Positions 54,481 to 62,668 of a DNA stretch of 62,668 bases are shown piece by piece; the stretch's first letter is position 1; each line of letters opens with the position of its first letter. Source of the stretch: Saccoglossus kowalevskii. Its lineage: Eukaryota > Hemichordata > Enteropneusta > Harrimaniidae. A model generated the notes under the pieces. That model was not told the origin of the DNA and ran no database searches. It worked only from the letters and a program-made list of their open reading frames with translations. The stretch covers positions 1-62,668 of the forward strand of contig NW_003132100.1 of the NCBI RefSeq assembly GCF_000003605.2, written 5' to 3'. The position numbers and the translations under genes are program-made.

Positions 54481-56280
54481 TTGCCACACACACAGTGGTC
54501 TAAACAAAAAGTGATACTTTATCACACACACATTGTGCTAAACAAAATGTGATACTTTGTCACACACACAGTGTGCTAAACAAAATGTGATACTTTGTCA
54601 CACACACAGTGCTCTAAACAAAATGTGATACTTTGTAACACACACAGTGGTCTAAACAAAATGTGATACTTTATCACACACACAGTGGTCTGAACAAAAT
54701 GTGATACTTTGTCACACACAGTGGTCTGAACAAAATGTGATACTTTGTCACACACACAGTGGTCTAAACAAAATGTGATACTTTGTCATACACACAGTGT
54801 GCTAAACAAAATGTGATACTTTGTAACACACACAGTGGTCTAAACAAAATGTGATACTTTGTCACACACACAGTGGTCAAAACAAAATGTGATACTTTGT
54901 CACATACACAGTGGTCTGAACAAAATGTGATACTTTATCACACATACAGTGATCTAAACAAAATGTGATACTTTGTAACACACACAGTGGCCTAAACAAA
55001 ATGTGATACTTTGTCACACACACAGTGGTCTAAACAAAATGTGATACTTTGTCACACACACAGTGGTCTAAACAAAATGTGATACTTTATCACACATACA
55101 GTGGTCTAAACAAAATGTGATACTTTGTCACACACACAGTGTGCTAAACAAAATGTGATACTTTGTCACACACGCAGTGGTCTAAACAAAATGTGATACT
55201 TTGTCACACACACAGTGGTCTAAACAAAATGTGATACTTTGTCACACACACAGTGCTCTAAACAAAATGTGATACTTTGTAACACACACAGTGGTCTAAA
55301 CAAAATGTGATACTTTGTCACATACACAGTGGTCTGAACAAAATGTGATACTTTATCACACATACAGTGATCTAAACAAAATGTGATACTTTGTAACACA
55401 CACAGTGGCCTAAACATAATGTGATACTTTGTCACACACACAGTGGTCTAAACAAAATGTGATACTTTGTCACACACACAGTGGTCTAAACAAAATGTGA
55501 TACTTTGACACATACAGTGATCTAAACAAAATGTGATACTTTGTCACACACACAGTGTGCTAAACAAAATGTGTTACTTTGTGACACACGCAGTGGTCTA
55601 AACAAAATGTGATACTTTGTCACACACACAGTGGTCTAAACAAAATGTGATACTTTGTCACACACACAGTGGTCTAAGCAAAATGTGATACTTTGTAACA
55701 CACACAGTGGCCTAATCAAAATGTGATACTTTGTCACTCACACAGAGATCTAAACAAAATATGATACTTTGTCATACACACAGTGTGCTAAACAAAATGT
55801 GATACTTGAAACACACACAGTGGTCTAAACAAAATGTGATACTTTGTCACACACACAGTGGTCTAAACAAAATGTGATACTTTGTCACATACACAGTGGT
55901 CTGAACAAAATGTGATAATTTATCACACATACAGTGATCTAAACAAAATGTGATACTTTGTAACACACACAGTGACCTAAGCAAAATGTGATACTTTGTC
56001 ACACACACAGAGGTCTAAAAAAATGTGATACTTTGTCATACACACAGTGTGCTAAACGAAATGTGATTCTTGTAACACACACAGTGGTCTAAACAAAATG
56101 TGATACTTTGTCACACACACAGTGGTCTAAACAAAATGTGATACTTTGTCACATACACAGTGGTCTGAACAAAATGTGATACTTTATCACACATACAGTG
56201 ATCTAAACAAAATGTGATATTTTGTAACACACACAGTGGCCTAAACAAAATGTGATACTTTGTCACACACACAGTGGTCT
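54481..56280. repeat. Cassette plus GTGACCTAAGC HOR, block C
   Basis: It begins at GCCACAC (54483) with the same junction as at 28971. GTGACACACGC lies at 55581, AGATCT at 55746, GACCTAAGC at 55974 and the 17-bp palindrome at 55911. Local spacings (165, 228 and 63 bp) equal those of block A. One monomer has TACTTGAAAC where other copies have TACTTGTAAC (near 55805). Confidence 0.85.
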
Positions 56281-59200
56281 AAACAAAATGTGATACTTTG
56301 TCACACACACAGTGGTCTAAACAAAATGAGATATTTTGTAACACACACAGTGGTCTAAACAAAATGAGATACTTTGTCTCACACAGTGGTCTAAACAAAA
56401 TGTTATACTTTATCACACACACAGTGGTCTAAACAAAATGTGATACTTTGTCACACACACAGTGGTTAAACAAAATGTGATACTTTGTAACACACACAGT
56501 GGTCTGAACAAAATGTGATACTTTGTCACTCACACATAGGTCTAAACAAAATGTGATATTTTGTAACACACACAGTGGTCTAAACAAAATGAGATACTTT
56601 GTCTCACACAGTGGTGTAAACAAAATGTTATACTTTATCACACACACAGTGGTGTAAACAAAATGTGATACTTTGTCACACACACAGTGTTATAAACAAA
56701 ATGTGATAATTTGTCACACACAGTGGTCTGAACAAAATGTGATACTTTGTCACTCACACATAGGTCTAAACAAAATGTGATACTTTGTCACACACAGTTG
56801 TGTAAACAAAATGTGATACTTTGTAACACAAACAGTGGTCTAAACAAAATGTGATACTTTATCACACACACAGTGGTCTGAACAAAATGTGATACTTTGT
56901 CACACACACAGTGGTCTAAACAAAATGTGATACTTTATCACACACACAGTGGTCTAAACAAAATGTGATACTTTGCAACACACACAGTGGTCTAAACAAA
57001 AAGTGATACTTTATCACACACACATTGTGCTAAACAAAATGTGATACTTTGTCACACACACAGTGGTCTAAACAAAATGTGATACTTTGTCACATACACA
57101 GTGGTCTGAACAAAATGTGATACTTTATCACACATACAGTGATCTAAACAAAATGTGATATTTTGTAACACACACACAGTGGCCTAAACAAAATGTGATA
57201 CTTTGTCACACACACAGTGGTCTAAACAAAATGTGATACTTTGTCACACACACCGTGGTCCAAACAAAATGTGATATATTGTAACACACACAGTGGTCTA
57301 AACAAAATGAGATACTTTGTCTCACACAGTGGTCTAAACAGAATATGATACTTTATCACACACACAGTGGTCTAAACAAAATGTGATACTTTGTCACACA
57401 CACAGTGTTCTAAACAAAATGTGATACTTTGTCACACACAGTGGTCTGAACAAAATGTGATACTTTGTCACTCACACATAGGTCTAAACAAAATGTGATA
57501 CTTTGTCACACACAGTTGTCTAAACAAAATTTGATGCTTTGTAACACAAACAGTGGTCTAAACAAAATGTGATACTTTATCACACACACAGTGGTCTGAA
57601 CAAAATGTGATACTTTGTCACACACACAGTGGTCTAAACAAAATGTGATAGTTTGTCACACACACAGTGGTCTAAACAAAATGTGATACTTTGTAACACA
57701 CACAGTGGTCTAAACAAAATGTGATACTTTGTCACACACACAGTGGTCTAAACAAAATGAGATATTTTGTAACACACACAGTGGTCTAAACAAAATGAGA
57801 TACTTTGTCTCACACAGTGGTCTAAACAAAATGTTATACTTTATCACACACACAGTGGTCTAAACAAAATGTGATACTTTGTCACACACACAGTGTTCTA
57901 AACAAAATGTGATACTTTGTCACACACAGTGGTCTGAACAAAATGTGATACTTTGTCACTCACACATAGGTCTAAACAAAATGTGATACTTTGTCACACA
58001 CAGTTGTCTAAACAAAATTAGATACTTTGTAACACAAACAGTGGTCTAAACAAAATGTGATACTTTATCACACACACAGTGGTCTGAACAAAATGTGATA
58101 CTTTGTCACACACAGTGGTCTAAACAAAATGTGATAGTTTGTCACACACACATTGGTCTAAACAAAATGTGATACTTTGTAACACACACAGTGGTCTAAA
58201 CAAAATGTGATACTTTGTCACACACACAGTGGTCTAAACAAAATGAGATATTTTGTAACACACACAGTGGTCTAAACAAAATGAGATACTTTGTCTCACA
58301 CAGTGGTCTAAACAAAATGTTATACTTTATCACACACACAGTGGTCTAAACAAAATGTGATACTTTGTCACACACACAGTGTTCTAAACAAAATGTGATA
58401 ATTTGTCACACACAGTGGTCTGAACAAAATGTGATACTTTGTCACTCACACATAGGTCTAAACAAAATGTGATACTTTGTCACACACAGTTGTCTAAACA
58501 AAATGTGATACTTTGTAACACAAACAGTGGTCTAAACAAAATGTGATACTTTATCACACACACAGTGGTCTGAACAAAATGTGATACTTTGTCACACACA
58601 CAGTGGTCTAAACAAAATGTGATACTTTGTCATACACACAGTGGTCTAAACAAAATGTGATACTTTGTAACACACACAGTGGTCTAAACAAAATGTGATA
58701 CTTTGTCACACACACAGTGGTCTAAACAAAATGTGATACTTTGACACATACAGTGTTTACAAAATGTGATACTTTGTCACACACACAGTGTGCTAAACAA
58801 AATGTGATACTTTGTGACACACGCAGTGGTCTAAACAAAATGTGATACTTTGTCACACACACAGTGGTCTAAACAAAATGTGATACTTTGTCACACACAC
58901 AGTGGTCTAAGCAAAATGTGATACTTTGTAACACACACAGTGGCCTAATCAAAATGTGATACTTTGTCACTCACACAGTGACCTAAGCAAAATGTGATAC
59001 TTTGTCACACACACAGAGGTCTAAAAAAATGTGATACTTTGTCATACACACAGTGTGCTAAACGAAATGTGATACTTGTAACACACACAGTGGTCTAAAC
59101 AAAATGTGATACTTTGTCACACACACAGTGGTCTAAACAAAATGTGATACTTTGTCACACACACAGTGTTCTAAACAAAATGTGATAATTTGTCACACAC

Positions 59201-59700
59201 AGTGGTCTGAACAAAATGTGATACTTTGTCACTCACACATAGGTCTAAACAAAATGTGATACTTTGTCACACACAGTTGTCTAAACAAAATGTGATACTT
59301 TGTAACACAAACAGTGGTCTAAACAAAATGTGATACTTTATCACACACACAGTGGTCTGAACAAAATGTGATACTTTGTCACACACACAGTGGTCTAAAC
59401 AAAATGTGATACTTTGTCATACACACAGTGGTCTAAACAAAATGTGATACTTTGTAACACACACAGTGGTCTAAACAAAATGTGATACTTTGTCACATAC
59501 AGCGTGTTAAACGAAATGTGTTACATTATCACACACACAGTGGTCTGAACAAAATGTGATACTTTGTCACACACACAGTGGTCTAAACAAAATGTGATAC
59601 TTTGTCACACACACAGTGGTCTAAACAAAATGTGATACTTTGTCACACACACAGTGTGCTAAACGAAATGTGATACTTTATCACACACACAGTGGTCTAA
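56281..59700. repeat. 486-bp HOR tract and CAGCGTGTT module
   Basis: 57712-58627 matches 20530-21445, and 59130-59710 matches 39840-40420 at about 19,288 bp. 56,560-56,820 has several GGTGTAAAC and TTATAAAC variants. A fused monomer GTGTTTACAAAATG lies at about 58,752. At 58,970-58,990 CACTCACACAG is joined directly to TGACCTAAGC. Confidence 0.8.
58960..58995. repeat. Deletion junction in the GTGACCTAAGC HOR
   Basis: In seven other HOR copies the CACTCACACAG-AGATCT monomer is followed 228 bp later by CACAG-TGACCTAAGC. Here the CACTCACACAG left half is joined to the TGACCTAAGC right half within one monomer. About 227 bp, six monomers, is missing. The join sits at the shared CACAG, as expected for unequal exchange between monomers in register. 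Confidence 0.82.
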
Positions 59701-62668
59701 ACAAAATGTGATACTTTGTCACACACACAGTGGTCCAAACAAAATGTGATACTTTATCACACACACAGTGGTCTAAACAAAATGTGATACTTTGCAACAC
59801 ACACAGTGGTCTAAACAAAAAGTGATACTTTATCACACACACATTGTGCTAAACAAAATGTGATACTTTGTCACACACACAGTGTGCTAAACAAAATGTG
59901 ATACTTTGTCACACACACAGTGCTCTAAACAAAATGTGATACTTTGTAACACACACAGTGGTCTAAACAAAATGTGATACTTTATCACACACACAGTGGT
60001 CTGAACAAAATGTGATACTTTGTCACACACATAGTGGTCTGAACAAAATGTGATACTTTGTCACACACACAGTGGTCTAAATAAAATGTGATACTTTGTC
60101 ATACACACAGTGTGCTAAACAAAATGTGATACTTTGTAACACACACAGTGGTCTAAACAAAATGTGATACTTTGTCACACACACAGTGGTCTAAACAAAA
60201 TGTGATACTTTGTCACATACACAGTGGACTGAACAAAATGTGATACTTTATCACACATACAGTGATCTAAACAAAATGTGATATTTTGTAACACACACAG
60301 TGGCCTAAACAAAATGTGATACTTTGTCACACACACAGTGGTCTAAACAAAATGTGATACTTTGTCACACACACAGTGGTCTAAACAAAATGAGATACTT
60401 TGTCACACACACAGTGGTCTAAACAAAATGTGATACTTTGTAACACACACAGTGGTCTAAACAAAATGTGATACTTTATCACACACACAGTGGTCTAAAC
60501 AAAATGAGATACTTTGTCACACACACAGTGGTCTAAACAAAATGTGATACTTTGTCACACACACAGTGATCTGAACAAAATGAGATACTTTGTCACACAC
60601 ACAGCGGTCTAAAAATGTGATACTTTGTCACACACACAGTGGTCTAAACAAAATGTTATACTTCGTCACACACACAGTGTGCTAAACAAAATGTGATACT
60701 TTGTCACACACACAGTGGCCTAAAAAAATGTGATACTTTGTCACACACACAGTGGTCTGAACAAAATGTGATACTTTGTCACACACACAGTGGTCTAAAC
60801 AAAATGAGATACTTTGTCACACACACAGTGGTCTAAACAAAATGTGATACTTTGTCACACACACATTGGTCTAAACAAAATGTGATACTTTGTCACACAC
60901 ACAGTGGTCTAAACAAAATGTTATACTTTGTCACACACACAGTGTGCTAAACAAAATGTGATACTTTGTCACACACACAGTGGCCTAAAAAAATGTGATA
61001 CTTTGTAACACACACAGTGTGCTTAACAAAATGTGATACTTTGTCACACACACAGTGGTCTAAACAAAATGTTATACTTTGTAACACACACAGTGGTCTA
61101 AACAAAATGTGATATTTTGTCACACACACAGTGTGCTAAACAAAATGTGATACTTTGTCACACACACAGTGCTCTAAACAAAATGTTATACTTTGTAACA
61201 CACACAGTGGTCTAAACAAAATGTGATACTTTATCACACACAGTGGTCTGAACAAAATGTGATACTTTGTCACACACACAGTGGTCTGAACAAAATGTGA
61301 TACTTTGTCACACACACAATGGTCTAAACAAAATGTGATACTTTGTAACACACACAGTGGTCTAAACAAAATGTGATACTTTGTCACACACACAGTGGTC
61401 TAAACAAAATGTGATACTTTGTCACACACACACAGTGGTCTAAACCAAATGTGATACTTTGTCACACACACAATGGTCAAAACAAAATGTGATACTTTGT
61501 CCCACACACAGTGCTCTAAACAAAATGTTATACTTTGTCACACACACAGTGGTCTAAACAAAATGTGATACTTTGTCACACACACAGTGGTCTAAACAAA
61601 ATGTGATACTTTGTCACACACACAGTGGTCTAAACAAAATGAGATACTTTGTCACACACACAGTGCTCTAAACAAAATGTTATACTTTGTAACACACACA
61701 GTGGTCTAAACAAAATGTGATACTTTATCACACACACAGTGGTCTGAACAAAATGTGATACTTTGTCACACACACAGTGGTCTGAACAAAATGTGATACT
61801 TTGTCACACACACAGTGGTCTAAACAAAAATGTGATACTTTGTAACACACACAGTGGTCTAAACAAAATGAGATACTTTGTCACACACACAGTGGTCTAA
61901 ACAAAATGTGATACTTTGCCACACACACAGTGGTCTAAACAAAATGTGATACTTTATCACACACACAGTGGTCTAAACAAAATGTGATACTTTGTCACAC
62001 ACAGTGTGCTAAACAAAATGTGATACTTTATCACACACACAGTGCTCTAAACAAAATGTGATACTTTGTAACACACACAGAGGTCTAAACAAAATGTGAT
62101 ACTTTATCACACACACAGTGGTCTGAACAAAATGTGATACTTTGTCACACACACAGTGGTCTGAACAAAATGTGATACTTTGTCACACACACAGTGGTCT
62201 TAACAAAATGTGATACTTTGTCATACACACAGTGTGCTAAACAAAATGTGATACTTTGTCACACACACAGTGGTCTAAACAAAATGTGATCGTTTGTCAC
62301 ACACACAGTGGTCTAAACAAAATGTGATACTTTGTAACACACACAGTGGTCTAAACAAAATGTGATACTTTGTCACATACAGCGTGTTAAACGAAATGTG
62401 TTACATTATCACACACACAGTGGTCTGAACAAAATGTGATACTTTGTCACACACAGTGGTCTAAACAAAATGTGATACTTTGTCACACACACAGTGGTCT
62501 AAACAAAATGTGATACTTTGTCACACACACAGTGTGCTAAACGAAATGTGATACTTTATCACACACACCGTGGTCTAAACAAAATGTGATACTTTGTCAC
62601 ACACAGTGGTCTAAACGAAATGTGATACTTTATCACACACACCGTGGTCTAAACAAAATGTGATATGA
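59701..62668. repeat. Cassette-type array to the window end
   Basis: Near-consensus monomers with GTGCTCT cassettes (59930, 61170, 61670, 62050), GTGATCTGAACAAAATGAG followed by CAGCGGTCTAAAAATG (60,565-60,620, also at 40,640-40,680), and a CAGCGTGTT module at 62380. The last 100 bases repeat an AACGAAATG/CACACCGTGG pair. The final bases, GTGATATGA, stop inside a monomer. Confidence 0.8.

Larger units (their letters stand above)
1..62668. repeat. 38-bp satellite array filling the whole window
   Basis: The same unit recurs head to tail from the first base to the last, in one orientation, with no interruption by unique sequence. The dominant period is 38 bp; common variants are 36, 37 and 40 bp. 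Neighbouring copies usually differ by zero to three substitutions, so the array is well homogenised. Both window ends fall inside the array, so its true length is unknown. Arrays this long are known from eukaryotic heterochromatin. The position on the chromosome (centromere, pericentromere or subtelomere) cannot be read from the sequence. I recognise no named satellite family. Confidence 0.98.

Noticed and set aside
1-62668. CRISPR array, because of short regular repeats
   Set aside because: There are no unique spacers. The whole 38-bp period is the repeat, with only scattered substitutions.
1-62668. CENP-B box as evidence for a centromere
   Set aside because: I saw no match to the conserved CENP-B box core (TTCG and CGGGA elements) in the consensus or in the common variants.
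1-62668. Telomeric repeats or a telomere-proximal end
   Set aside because: No TTAGGG-type runs are present. CACATAGG occurs only as a one-monomer variant.

Overview
The whole 62,668-base window is one uninterrupted array of tandem satellite (minisatellite-class) DNA. The repeat unit is 38 bp, so there are roughly 1,640 to 1,650 monomers in head-to-tail orientation. I found no protein-coding gene, RNA gene, transposon, CRISPR array, promoter or terminator. The array runs off both ends of the window. A clean reference monomer lies at 4216-4253. It is a CA tract, then GTGGTCTAAAC, then AAAATGTGATAC, then TTTGTC. The consensus is about 37% GC and contains no CpG. An array of this size and homogeneity indicates a nuclear eukaryotic chromosome, typically pericentromeric, centromeric or subtelomeric heterochromatin. 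The sequence alone does not identify the species. The CA-rich, CpG-free unit would suit an animal such as a fish, but that is a weak guess.

The array is a mosaic of higher-order repeats (HORs) built from recurring monomer variants. 1-5,560 is a mixed domain with a widely reused cassette (GTGCTCT, GTAAC, TTATC, CTGAAC). 5,561-12,540 contains long duplications at offsets of 5,580, 5,385 and 1,393 bp, plus a strongly diverged island at 7,171-7,500. A second diverged island is at 12,541-12,870. 12,871-26,050 is a recombining domain with tandem units of about 490, 868, 983 and 486 bp. 26,050-28,970 and 49,520-54,480 are two domains of a CATACAG/CACTCACACAG monomer family. 28,971-32,000 and 35,300-39,700 carry a HOR marked by GTGACACACGC, AGAGATCT and GTGACCTAAGC. 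32,000-35,300 is an approximately 1,160-bp HOR. 40,030-49,100 and 59,700-62,668 return to the cassette-type array. 56,281-59,700 repeats material seen near 20-21 kb and 40 kb.

Every monomer contains a dyad, TGTGA-N7-TCACA. Variants extend it (TGTGATA-CTT-TATCACA, and TGTGATAA-T-TTATCACA once per HOR) or change both arms together (TGTTA-N7-TAACA). This is the most interesting signal that simple repetition does not explain. Several short zones carry clusters of one-base insertions that cleaner copies elsewhere lack. They look like assembly or polishing error.

Open reading frames occur only because three 38-bp units make 114 bp, or 38 codons. They are by-products of the repeat and are not annotated as genes. 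All counts and offsets here were made by eye from the sequence.
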